DNA of 6,067 nt from an uncultured Massilia sp. Lineage in GTDB: Bacteria; Pseudomonadota; Gammaproteobacteria; Burkholderiales; Burkholderiaceae. Location: contig CAMPHU010000268.1 in the NCBI GenBank assembly GCA_946886065.1, forward strand, positions 1 to 6,067, read 5' to 3'. Both the position numbers and the translations under genes were made by a program. The first letter of the stretch is position 1. Each line of letters starts with the position of its first letter. The notes below the pieces were generated by a model. The model was not told where the DNA came from and ran no database searches. It saw nothing but the letters and a program-made list of their open reading frames with translations. This document shows, piece after piece, positions 1 to 6,067 of the stretch.

Positions 1-530
1 TGGTGGGCGGCCACTGCATCGGCGTCGACCCCTACTACCTGACCCACAAGGCCGAGATGATCGGCTACCACCCGCAGGTGATCCTGGCGGGCCGCCGCAT
101 CAACGACGGCATGGCCAAGTACGTGGCGGAAAAGACCGTCAAGTCGATGATCTCCTCGGGCTTCCACGTCAAGGGCTCGAAGGTCAACGTGGTCGGCCTG
201 ACCTTCAAGGAAAACTGCCCCGACCTGCGCAACTCGAAGGTGGCCGACATCGTCCATGAGCTGCAGAGCTATGGCGTGGACGTGCACGTCTACGACCCGG
301 TGGCCGATTCGGCCGAATCCGAGCACGAATACGGCATCAAGCTGGAGAGCTGGGACAGCCTGCCGAAGGCCGACGCCGTGGTGGTCGCGGTGCCGCACAA
401 GGAAGTCCTGGCCCTGTCGCTGACCGACTTCCAGTCCAAGCTCAACGAGGGCGGCTGCTTCATCGACGTCAAGGCGCAATTCGATGCGAAGGCGCTGCGC
501 GAAGCCGGCTACTGCGTCTGGCGCATGTAA
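1..530 (+). CDS. tviB: UDP-N-acetyl-D-hexosamine 6-dehydrogenase, TviB/WbpO type (5' end cut off)
   Basis: This is the C-terminal part of a cytoplasmic NAD-dependent UDP-sugar dehydrogenase that oxidises C6 of UDP-GlcNAc or UDP-GalNAc to the uronic acid, giving UDP-GlcNAcA or UDP-GalNAcA for capsule or EPS synthesis. The frame is open from the left edge; the GTG at 3-5 is an internal valine, not a start. About 175 residues are visible of a family length near 425, so the N-terminal Rossmann NAD-binding domain is missing. The first visible residues are VGGHCIGVDPYYL, the family signature, with the catalytic cysteine as visible residue 5. GLTFKENCPDLRNSKV (visible residues 65-80) opens the C-terminal UDP-sugar-binding domain, which also has VYDP (97-100). 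The TAA stop at 528-530 follows a normal C-terminus. The epimerase 96 bases downstream completes a UDP-GalNAcA pathway. The signature separates it from plain UDP-glucose dehydrogenases, but the GlcNAc versus GalNAc preference cannot be read here. Confidence 0.94.
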   Translation, partial: VGGHCIGVDPYYLTHKAEMIGYHPQVILAGRRINDGMAKYVAEKTVKSMISSGFHVKGSKVNVVGLTFKENCPDLRNSKVADIVHELQSYGVDVHVYDPVADSAESEHEYGIKLESWDSLPKADAVVVAVPHKEVLALSLTDFQSKLNEGGCFIDVKAQFDAKALREAGYCVWRM

Positions 531-549
531 ACCAGCCAGTCCGTACCAT

Positions 550-574
550 GGCCGCCGCGTAGCCGGCGGCGGCC
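550..574 (+). other. GC-rich hairpin between dehydrogenase and epimerase genes
   Basis: GGCCGCCG (550-557) is the exact reverse complement of CGGCGGCC (567-574), leaving a 9-base loop; a second register pairs 551-557 with 564-570. No run of T follows, so it does not look like a classic intrinsic terminator. It may pause polymerase or stabilise the mRNA end, or it may be chance in GC-rich DNA. The 96-base gap from 531 to 626 shows no other clear signal. Confidence 0.25.
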
Positions 575-626
575 GCGCCGGTCCTGTCGCCTGCGATCCA
601 GGCGTCAATCAGAAAGTGTCCCACAC

Positions 627-1655
627 GTGAATAAGTTTCAGGAAGTTCAGCAGCACCTCGCCCAGCACAGCTACCACTGGTTAGTCACCGGTGCGGCAGG
701 GTTCATCGGTTCGAACCTGGTCGAGGCCCTGCTCAAGCTGAACCAGCGCGTCACCGGCCTCGATAACTTCGCGACCGGGCACCGCCACAACCTGGAGCAG
801 GTGCGAGCCGCGGTCGGCGAGGCCGCCTGGACCAACTTCAGCTTCATCGAAGGCGACATCCGCGAGCGCGCCGACTGCGCGCGCGCCGCCGACGGCGCGG
901 ACTTCGTGCTGCACCAGGCCGCGCTCGGCTCGGTGCCGCGCTCGCTCAACGACCCGCTGACCACCAATGCGGTCAACATCGACGGCTTCCTCAACATGCT
1001 GGTCGCCGCGCGCGATGCCGGCGCCAGGCGCTTCGTCTATGCCGCGTCCAGCTCGACCTACGGCGACCATCCGGCCCTGCCCAAGGTCGAGGACCGCATC
1101 GGCAAGCCGCTCTCGCCCTACGCGGTGACCAAGTACGTCAACGAGCTCTACGCCGATGTGTTCGGCCGCAGCTACGGGACCGAGTCGATCGGCCTGCGCT
1201 ACTTCAACGTGTTCGGTCCGCGCCAGGATCCGAACGGCGCCTACGCCGCCGTGATCCCGCTGTGGGTGAAGGCCCTGATCCTCAACCAGCCGCTGCGCAT
1301 CAACGGCGACGGCGAGACCAGCCGCGATTTCTGCTACATCGAGAACGTGGTCCAGGCCAATATCCTGTCGGCGCTGGCCGGCAAGGAAGCGGCCAACCAG
1401 GTCTACAACGTGGCCCTGGGCGAACGCACCACCCTCAACCAGCTGGTGGAGATGATGCGCGCGCTGCTGGCCGAGCGCTTTCCGCACGTGGCCGGGCACC
1501 AGCCGCAGTATGGCGAGTTCCGCGGCGGCGACGTGCGCCACTCGCAGGCGGATATTTCGAAGGCCGCGGCGCTGCTGGGCTACCAGCCCACGCACCGCAT
1601 CGGCGAAGGCTTGAAGCAGGCCATGGACTGGTATGTCCGCAACCTGCCGCAGTAA
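627..1655 (+). CDS. wbpP: UDP-N-acetylglucosamine 4-epimerase, WbpP/TviC family (extended SDR)
   Basis: This 342-residue cytoplasmic SDR enzyme interconverts UDP-GlcNAc and UDP-GalNAc and/or their uronic acids by inverting C4 through a tightly bound NAD. The Rossmann glycine motif TGAAGFIG is at residues 21-28 and LDNFATGH at 45-52. The catalytic residues lie in AASSSTYGD (139-147) and YAVTK (Tyr165, Lys169). Family blocks [11 protein letters not shown] (96-106), [16 protein letters not shown] (191-206), [14 protein letters not shown] (227-240) and [14 protein letters not shown] (301-314) match my recollection of P. aeruginosa WbpP and Salmonella TviC closely over the full length, which is also the family length of about 341. 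Small residues where WbpP keeps its sugar pocket open (Gly101, Ser102, Ala208, Ser306) fit N-acetylated substrates. The start is GTG at 627; no in-frame ATG lies nearby and only a weak AGAAAG (611-616) precedes it. It works with the dehydrogenase upstream. Whether it acts before (WbpP route) or after (TviC route) oxidation is open. Confidence 0.95.
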   Translation: MNKFQEVQQHLAQHSYHWLVTGAAGFIGSNLVEALLKLNQRVTGLDNFATGHRHNLEQVRAAVGEAAWTNFSFIEGDIRERADCARAADGADFVLHQAALGSVPRSLNDPLTTNAVNIDGFLNMLVAARDAGARRFVYAASSSTYGDHPALPKVEDRIGKPLSPYAVTKYVNELYADVFGRSYGTESIGLRYFNVFGPRQDPNGAYAAVIPLWVKALILNQPLRINGDGETSRDFCYIENVVQANILSALAGKEAANQVYNVALGERTTLNQLVEMMRALLAERFPHVAGHQPQYGEFRGGDVRHSQADISKAAALLGYQPTHRIGEGLKQAMDWYVRNLPQ

Positions 1656-1696
1656 CCGGGACACCCATGCATATCCAGAAAAGTAATAACAAGCTC

Positions 1697-1701
1697 GGAG
1701 G
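1697..1701 (+). promoter_or_regulatory. Shine-Dalgarno site of the glycosylphosphotransferase gene
   Basis: GGAGG lies 5 bases before the GTG at 1707. It is the strongest ribosome binding site in the window and fixes this GTG as the start, although no in-frame ATG occurs close by. It sits in an A-rich patch (about 1675-1692) within otherwise GC-rich DNA, which should keep the site unstructured. Confidence 0.8.
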
Positions 1702-1706
1702 CTACC

Positions 1707-3110
1707 GTGTTTAGGATCTCTAACCACTATGTGTCGAAGATCGTGTTCCTGCTCCTGTTCGTCGAGGTGCTGGTGGTGCTGGGCGCCGCCTACGTCGGCG
1801 CGGCGGTGCGGATGCTCGAGTACGGCGACGCCGCTGTGGCCTATCACTTCGACCACTTCTTCACATCCGCCGTCGCCTTCACGGCCGCGATCATCTTCAG
1901 CATGGGCGCGATGGGGATGTACCAGCTCGACTACGACGAAGGCCTGCGCCATCCCTTCTTCATGAAGCTGATGCCGTCCTTCGTGATGGGCTTCATGATC
2001 CTGGCCCTGGTGTTCTACGTGGCGCCCGAGCTCTACCTGGGCCGCGGCACCATGGTGCTGGTGTTCGCCCTGTCCGGGATCGGCATCTTCCTGGCGCGCA
2101 TGGTGTTCTTCAAGACCTCGGAAGCGCGCTTCCTGCAGTCGCGCATCATGTTCCTGGGCGGCGGCCCGCTGGCCAAGGAATGCAGCGAGCTGGCCACCAG
2201 CAAGTCGCGCTACCACAAGTACGACATCGCCGGCTTCCTGCCCGGCCCGAGCGAGGAGCTGTGCGTGCCGTCCTCGAGCCTGCTCAAGATGCGCGACGGC
2301 GACTCCCTGGTCAAGCTGGCGCGCCAGTACAACGTCGAAGAGATCGTGGTCTCGGTGCAGAACCGCCGCGGCGGCTTCCCGATCAAGGAACTGCTCGACT
2401 GCAAGCTGCAGGGCATCAAGGTCACCGACGCCGCCACCTTCTTCGAGCGCGAGACCTGCCAGATCCGCGTCGACTCGCTCCAGCCTTCGTGGCTGGTGTT
2501 CGGCGGCGGCTTCGACCAGAGCTTCGTGCGCACCTTCATGAAGCGCAGCTTCGACCTGGTGTGCAGCGTGCTGATCCTGGCGATGACCTTCCCGCTGATG
2601 CTGGCCGCGGCCGTGGCCGTGTGGCTGGAAGACCGCGGCCCGGTGTTCTACTCGCAGGAACGGGTCGGCAAGGATGGCCGCACCTTCCGCGTGCACAAGT
2701 TCCGCTCGATGCGCGCCGACGCCGAGAAGAACGGCAAGCCGCAGTGGGCCGCCCAGAACGATCCGCGCATCACCCGCGTCGGCAACTTCATGCGCAAGAC
2801 CCGTATCGACGAGCTTCCCCAGATCCTCAACGTGTTCACCGGCGAGATGTCCTTCGTCGGCCCGCGTCCGGAGCGCCCGTACTTCGTCGAGCAGCTGATC
2901 GAGGTGGTTCCGTATTACAACGTGCGCCACAGCGTCAAGCCGGGCATCACCGGCTGGGCCCAGGTGCGCTACGGCTACGGTTCCTCGGCCGAGGACGCAT
3001 TGCAGAAGCTCCAGTACGACCTGTACTATGTCAAGAACAACAGTCTGTTCCTGGACATCCTGATCCTGATCAATACGCTCAAGGTCGTGCTGTTCCGCAG
3101 CGGCCGTTGA
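1707..3110 (+). CDS. XrtA/PEP-CTERM-associated sugar transferase (TIGR03013-like polyprenyl glycosylphosphotransferase)
   Basis: This 467-residue inner-membrane enzyme starts EPS repeat units by moving a sugar phosphate from a UDP-sugar to undecaprenyl phosphate. Four hydrophobic segments (about residues 11-34, 52-72, 89-107, 113-132) are followed by a cytosolic Rossmann-like domain (RIMFLGGGPLAKE, 146-158) and a bacterial sugar-transferase domain from about 277. That domain has the membrane-inserted helix (281-306), DRGPVFYSQERVG (309-321), KFRSM (331-335), RIDELPQILNV (366-376) with the Asp368-Glu369 catalytic dyad, GEMSFVGPRPERPYFV (379-394) and KPGITGWAQV (411-420). This is the large WbaP/WcaJ-like architecture. 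I place it in the PEP-CTERM-associated subgroup from its overall sequence and from prsK/prsR directly downstream. The GTG start at 1707 has a good GGAGG site. The gap to the epimerase stop is 51 bases, so co-transcription is likely. Which sugar it transfers cannot be told; a GlcNAc- or GalNAc-type sugar is possible given the upstream genes, but so is a hexose. Confidence 0.94.
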   Translation: MFRISNHYVSKIVFLLLFVEVLVVLGAAYVGAAVRMLEYGDAAVAYHFDHFFTSAVAFTAAIIFSMGAMGMYQLDYDEGLRHPFFMKLMPSFVMGFMILALVFYVAPELYLGRGTMVLVFALSGIGIFLARMVFFKTSEARFLQSRIMFLGGGPLAKECSELATSKSRYHKYDIAGFLPGPSEELCVPSSSLLKMRDGDSLVKLARQYNVEEIVVSVQNRRGGFPIKELLDCKLQGIKVTDAATFFERETCQIRVDSLQPSWLVFGGGFDQSFVRTFMKRSFDLVCSVLILAMTFPLMLAAAVAVWLEDRGPVFYSQERVGKDGRTFRVHKFRSMRADAEKNGKPQWAAQNDPRITRVGNFMRKTRIDELPQILNVFTGEMSFVGPRPERPYFVEQLIEVVPYYNVRHSVKPGITGWAQVRYGYGSSAEDALQKLQYDLYYVKNNSLFLDILILINTLKVVLFRSGR

Positions 3111-3115
3111 TCCCG

Positions 3116-3145
3116 TCCGGCGGCCTGTCGCACCAGGCCGCCGGA
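3116..3145 (+). terminator. Perfect 12-bp inverted repeat, possible terminator or mRNA-processing hairpin
   Basis: TCCGGCGGCCTG (3116-3127) and CAGGCCGCCGGA (3134-3145) are exact reverse complements around a 6-base loop, TCGCAC. It begins 6 bases after the sugar-transferase stop codon and ends about 40 bases before the prsK start. The downstream bases are C-rich with no T run, so a classic intrinsic terminator is not supported. It could be a weak or factor-assisted terminator, or a 3'-end stabiliser that sets different transcript levels for biosynthesis and regulator genes. The inverted repeat is certain; its function is inferred. Confidence 0.55.
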
Positions 3146-3185
3146 TCCACCTCCCGAACGTCCACCCGACCGCCAACGCTTGAAG

Positions 3186-5306
3186 ATGGATGCCAACTCC
3201 CTGACCAGCATCGCCGTTTACAGCCACGCTCTGGCGGCCGTGTGCTTCTTCGTCCTTGGCGTGCCCATGCTGGCCGGCTGGCGCGCGCGGCCCCACGGCC
3301 TGGCCCTGGCCGCCGCTTGCCTGCTCACCAGCCTGTGGGCCGGCCTGCTGGCCCTGTCCGCCTGGCGCGGCGAATTGTGGTCGGTGGCCTCGGACGCCGC
3401 CGGCATCCTGCGCAATGCCGCCTGGATGCTGTTCCTGGCCCTGCTGGCCGGGCGCGTGCGCGATCCCCACAGCCGCCTGCCGCTGCGCCTGCGCAAGGGT
3501 ACGGCCGTGGCCGCGCTGGGCTACACCGTGCTGTTCGGCATGGCGGTGCTGGGGCACTGGGACCTGGCCCACAGCGGCCTGGGCCTGGTTCCGGTAACCC
3601 TGCGCGTCGGCCTGGCGATCGCCGGCATGCTGCTGGTCGAGCAGGTCTACCGCAGCCGTTCGCTGCAGGAGCGCTGGGCGGTGAAGTTCGCCTGCCTGGG
3701 CATCGGCGCCATGTTCGCCTACGATTTCTACCTGTTCAGCCACGCCATGCTGTTCCGCGAGATCGACCCGGATATCTGGGCCGCGCGCGGCATCGTCAAT
3801 GCGCTCAGCGTGCCGCTGCTGGTGGTGGCCCTGGGCCGCAGCAAGCTGTGGGAATCGCCGCTGGCGGTGTCGCGGCGCGCCATGTTCCACTCGGCCGCGC
3901 TGTTCGGCTCGGCCATCTACCTGCTGGCGATGGGCTCGGCCGGCTACTACCTGCGCTTCTTCGGCGGCAGCTGGGGCGCGGTGATGCAGGTGGCCTTCCT
4001 GTTCGTGGCCCTGGTGGTGCTGGTCGGGGTGCTGTTCTCGGGCTCCTTCCGCGCCCGCCTGAAAGTCTTCATCAGCAAGCATTTCTACAGCTATAACTAC
4101 GACTACCGCGAAGAATGGCTGCGCTTCACCCGCACCTTGTCCGAACCCGGTCCGGGCCTGGGCGAGCGCGTGATCGAGGCGGTCGCCGCGCTGGTCGAAA
4201 GCCCGGGCGGGGTCTTGTGGCAGCGCCGCGAATCGGGCCGCTTCGAGCCGGCCGCCCACTGGCAGGCGCCGGCCGCGAGCAGCGCCGAGCCGGCCGATTC
4301 GGCCTTCTGCCAGTTCCTCGAATCGAGCCAGTGGGTGATCGATGTGCAGGAATTCGCGCACACGCCCGACAAGTACGACGCCCTGGTGCTGCCGGAATGG
4401 CTGGCCGCCTATCCGCGCGCCTGGCTGGTGGTGCCGCTGATCCTGCACGGGCGCCTGTTCGGCTTCGTGCTGCTGCAGACCTCGCGCAGCCCGATCGAAT
4501 TGAACTGGGAAGTGATCGACCTGCTCGAGATCGCCGGCAGCCAGGCCGCCAGCCAGCTGGCCCAGCAGGATGCGGCCAACGCCTTGACGGTGGCGCGCCA
4601 GTTCGAATCCTTCAACCGCATGTCGACCTTCGTGGTGCACGACCTGAAGAACCTGGTGGCCCAGCTGTCGCTGATGAACGCCAACGCCGCGCGCCACAAG
4701 GACAATCCCGAATTCCAGGCCGACATGCTGGAAACCATCGACCTGTCGGTGCAGAAGATGAAGCTGCTGCTGCAAAAGCTCAGCCGCACCACCAACCAGG
4801 AAAAGCCGGTCCTGCTGGCGATCGAGGAAGTGGTGCGCCAGGCGGTGGCGCTGAAGGGCGCCTTCGAGCCGCATCCGCAGCTGCGCATCGAGGCCAGGGG
4901 CCTGCGCGTGCTGGCCGAGCGCGAGCGCCTGGAGCGCGTGGTGGGCCACCTGATCCAGAACGCGATCGAGGCCACGCCGCGCACCGGCAGCGTGACGGTG
5001 CGCGTGGCGCAGGGCGCCGCGGGCGGCATCGTCGAGATCATCGACACCGGCGAAGGCATGAGCGAGGAATTCATCCGCGAGCGCCTGTTCAAGCCCTTCG
5101 ACTCGACCAAGTCGGCCGGCATGGGCATCGGCGTGTTCGAGAGCCGCGAATACATCAATGAACTGGGCGGCAGCCTGGAAGTGAGCAGCACGCCGGGCCA
5201 CGGCACCACCTTCCGCGTGGTGCTGCCGCTGTATCAGCAAGAGGCACAGCACAACCCGCAGCAGCAGACACAAGAAGTCCCAAAGGACACAAGATCGGCC
5301 GCCTGA
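3186..5306 (+). CDS. prsK: XrtA/PEP-CTERM system membrane histidine kinase PrsK
   Basis: This is the sensor kinase of the PrsK/PrsR pair that controls PEP-CTERM/EPS genes. Residues are numbered from a possible TTG start at 3180. I prefer ATG 3186 (residue 3, MDANSL) because ATG is the more common start; neither has a clear Shine-Dalgarno site. The N-terminal half is an integral-membrane sensor with about eight or nine hydrophobic segments between residues 11 and 287. A GAF-like domain follows (about 320-460), then the kinase core: H-box FVVHDLKN with His487 as phosphoacceptor, N-box HLIQNAIEAT (Asn594), G1 DTGEGM (622-627), F-box LFKPFDSTK (636-644), G2 GMGIGVFESR (647-656) and GHGTTFRVVLP (673-683). 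All ATP-binding motifs look intact. The HDLKN H-box and the many-pass sensor are typical of PrsK, whose family length is near 700. The last 23 residues form a Gln-rich, probably disordered tail. prsR begins 22 bases downstream. The signal sensed is unknown. Confidence 0.94.
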   Translation: MDANSLTSIAVYSHALAAVCFFVLGVPMLAGWRARPHGLALAAACLLTSLWAGLLALSAWRGELWSVASDAAGILRNAAWMLFLALLAGRVRDPHSRLPLRLRKGTAVAALGYTVLFGMAVLGHWDLAHSGLGLVPVTLRVGLAIAGMLLVEQVYRSRSLQERWAVKFACLGIGAMFAYDFYLFSHAMLFREIDPDIWAARGIVNALSVPLLVVALGRSKLWESPLAVSRRAMFHSAALFGSAIYLLAMGSAGYYLRFFGGSWGAVMQVAFLFVALVVLVGVLFSGSFRARLKVFISKHFYSYNYDYREEWLRFTRTLSEPGPGLGERVIEAVAALVESPGGVLWQRRESGRFEPAAHWQAPAASSAEPADSAFCQFLESSQWVIDVQEFAHTPDKYDALVLPEWLAAYPRAWLVVPLILHGRLFGFVLLQTSRSPIELNWEVIDLLEIAGSQAASQLAQQDAANALTVARQFESFNRMSTFVVHDLKNLVAQLSLMNANAARHKDNPEFQADMLETIDLSVQKMKLLLQKLSRTTNQEKPVLLAIEEVVRQAVALKGAFEPHPQLRIEARGLRVLAERERLERVVGHLIQNAIEATPRTGSVTVRVAQGAAGGIVEIIDTGEGMSEEFIRERLFKPFDSTKSAGMGIGVFESREYINELGGSLEVSSTPGHGTTFRVVLPLYQQEAQHNPQQQTQEVPKDTRSAA

Positions 5307-5319
5307 AGAGACCATTTTC

Positions 5320-5324
5320 GAGGA
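5320..5324 (+). promoter_or_regulatory. Shine-Dalgarno site of prsR
   Basis: GAGGA lies 4 bases before the GTG at 5329, within the 22-base gap after the prsK stop. It supports GTG 5329 as the prsR start, since no in-frame ATG precedes the receiver domain. The short gap without a hairpin points to prsK and prsR being on one transcript. Confidence 0.7.
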
Positions 5325-5328
5325 CAAC

Positions 5329-6067
5329 GTGACACAGAATAAACCCAAACTTCTCATCATCGAAGATGACCCCGGGCTGCAGAAGCAGCTCAAATGGAGC
5401 CTGGACGCCTACGACGTGGCCGTCGCCGGCGACCGCGAGGCGGCCCTGGCCCAGATCCGCCGCCACGAGCCGGCGGTGGTGACCATGGACCTGGGCCTGC
5501 CGCCCGATCCGGACGGTTCCACCGAAGGCCTGGCCACCCTGCAGCAGATCCTGGCGCTGGCGCCGGACACGCGCGTCATCGTCCTGACCGGCAACCAGGA
5601 CCACAGCAACGCGGTCAAGGCGATCGGCCTGGGCGCCTACGACTTCCACCAGAAGCCGGTCGACCCCGAAGTGCTGAACCTGGTGATCCAGCGCGCCTTC
5701 TTCCTGCACAATCTGCAGCAGGAAAACCGCCGCATGCAGCAGAACCAGGCCGATTCGCCCATGGGCGGCGTGATCTCGCGCGACCCCGGCATGCTCAAGG
5801 TCTGCCGCAACATCGAGAAGGTCGCCCCGACCTCGGCCTCGGTGATGCTGCTGGGCGAGTCGGGCACCGGCAAGGAAGTGCTGGCGCGCGCCGTGCACCA
5901 GCTGTCGCCGCGCGCCAAGGAGCGCTTCATGGCGATCAACTGCGCCGCCATCCCCGAGAACCTGCTCGAGAGCGAGCTGTTCGGCTACGAGAAAGGCGCC
6001 TTCACCGGCGCCGCCAAGCAGACCAAGGGCAAGGTCGAACTGGCCCACGGCGGCACCTTCTTCCTCG
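5329..6067 (+). CDS. prsR: PEP-CTERM-box response regulator PrsR, sigma-54 activator (3' end cut off)
   Basis: This is the cytoplasmic partner of PrsK, an NtrC-type activator of RpoN-dependent promoters. The frame stays open from GTG 5329 to the right edge, giving 246 codons of a family length near 450. Residues 1-125 form a receiver: acidic pair Asp13-Asp14 after LLIIE, phosphoacceptor Asp54 in TMDLGLPPDPDG (52-63), Thr87 in VLTGN and Lys109 in HQKPVDPE (107-114). A linker (about 126-147) leads to the AAA+ domain with Walker A GESGTGKE (176-183), the ESELFGYEKGAFTGA block (214-228) whose GAFTGA loop contacts sigma-54, and GGTFFL (241-246), where the window ends just as Walker B begins. The rest of the ATPase and the Fis-type DNA-binding domain lie outside. 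The insert-bearing loop after Asp54 (PPDPDGSTEG) is what I associate with the PrsR family. Spacing to prsK is 22 bases, so the pair is almost certainly one operon. Confidence 0.94.
   Translation, partial: MTQNKPKLLIIEDDPGLQKQLKWSLDAYDVAVAGDREAALAQIRRHEPAVVTMDLGLPPDPDGSTEGLATLQQILALAPDTRVIVLTGNQDHSNAVKAIGLGAYDFHQKPVDPEVLNLVIQRAFFLHNLQQENRRMQQNQADSPMGGVISRDPGMLKVCRNIEKVAPTSASVMLLGESGTGKEVLARAVHQLSPRAKERFMAINCAAIPENLLESELFGYEKGAFTGAAKQTKGKVELAHGGTFFL

Noticed and set aside
3111..3185. Possible sigma-54 promoter for prsK
   Set aside because: No GG-N10-GC arrangement with a convincing TGGCAC/TTGC match was found; the gap holds the hairpin and C-rich DNA only.
2180..4096. A 638-codon + strand frame overlapping the transferase and prsK
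   Set aside because: It is an out-of-frame reading of two real genes, rich in R, A, G and P, and runs through the intergenic hairpin. No motif is seen.
4115..5161. A 348-codon + strand frame inside prsK
   Set aside because: It is a shifted frame of the GAF and kinase region; the kinase boxes are in the prsK frame and this one has only low-complexity R/G/A-rich sequence.
681..5393. A stop-free antisense frame of about 1570 codons on the - strand spanning three genes
   Set aside because: It lies opposite well-supported genes. Its translation is a monotonous mix of H, Q, A, G, R and E, as expected from reading CTG, GTG and GCC-rich codons backwards. It shows no domain motif and crosses several gene boundaries. 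It is a GC-rich codon-bias artefact.
5155..6048. A 297-codon - strand frame over the right end
   Set aside because: It is antisense to prsK and prsR, whose receiver and AAA+ motifs are unmistakable in the + frame from 5329. It has no recognisable domain.
1..6067. CRISPR array, tRNA, insertion sequence or phage attachment site
   Set aside because: No spaced direct repeats, cloverleaf-like sequence, transposase motif or terminal inverted repeats were found on reading both strands; coding density leaves little room for them.

Overview
The window is a GC-rich (roughly two-thirds G+C by eye), densely coded stretch with five genes, all on the + strand. I read it as part of an exopolysaccharide (EPS) and XrtA/PEP-CTERM (exosortase) locus of a Gram-negative betaproteobacterium. 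The sugar-transferase type together with a PrsK/PrsR pair is typical of such loci. Oxalobacteraceae (Massilia/Duganella-like) is my best guess from gene style and GC content, but the genus is an inference.

Layout. (1) Positions 1-530 hold the C-terminal part of a TviB/WbpO-type UDP-N-acetylhexosamine 6-dehydrogenase, cut by the left edge. (2) Positions 627-1655 hold a complete WbpP/TviC-type UDP-N-acetylglucosamine 4-epimerase. (3) Positions 1707-3110 hold a complete polyprenyl glycosylphosphotransferase of the PEP-CTERM-associated type (TIGR03013-like). (4) A perfect 12-bp inverted repeat lies at 3116-3145. (5) Positions 3186-5306 hold a complete membrane histidine kinase, PrsK. (6) Positions 5329-6067 hold the N-terminal 246 codons of its partner PrsR, a receiver plus sigma-54 AAA+ activator, cut by the right edge inside the ATPase domain.

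How the parts fit. The dehydrogenase and epimerase together convert UDP-GlcNAc to UDP-GalNAcA (by way of UDP-GalNAc or UDP-GlcNAcA). The glycosylphosphotransferase loads the first sugar phosphate onto undecaprenyl phosphate in the inner membrane to start the repeat unit. PrsK/PrsR would control RpoN-dependent genes, in this family typically PEP-CTERM proteins and matrix functions. No exosortase gene, PEP-CTERM substrate or polymer export gene is inside the window; these would be expected nearby.

No RNA genes, insertion sequences, CRISPR arrays or attachment sites were seen. No stretch above 100 bases lacks a gene. The system is a recognisable family rather than a new one. The less described points are the coupling of a GalNAcA pathway to the PrsK/PrsR module, the hairpin that divides biosynthesis from regulation, and the preference for GTG starts.
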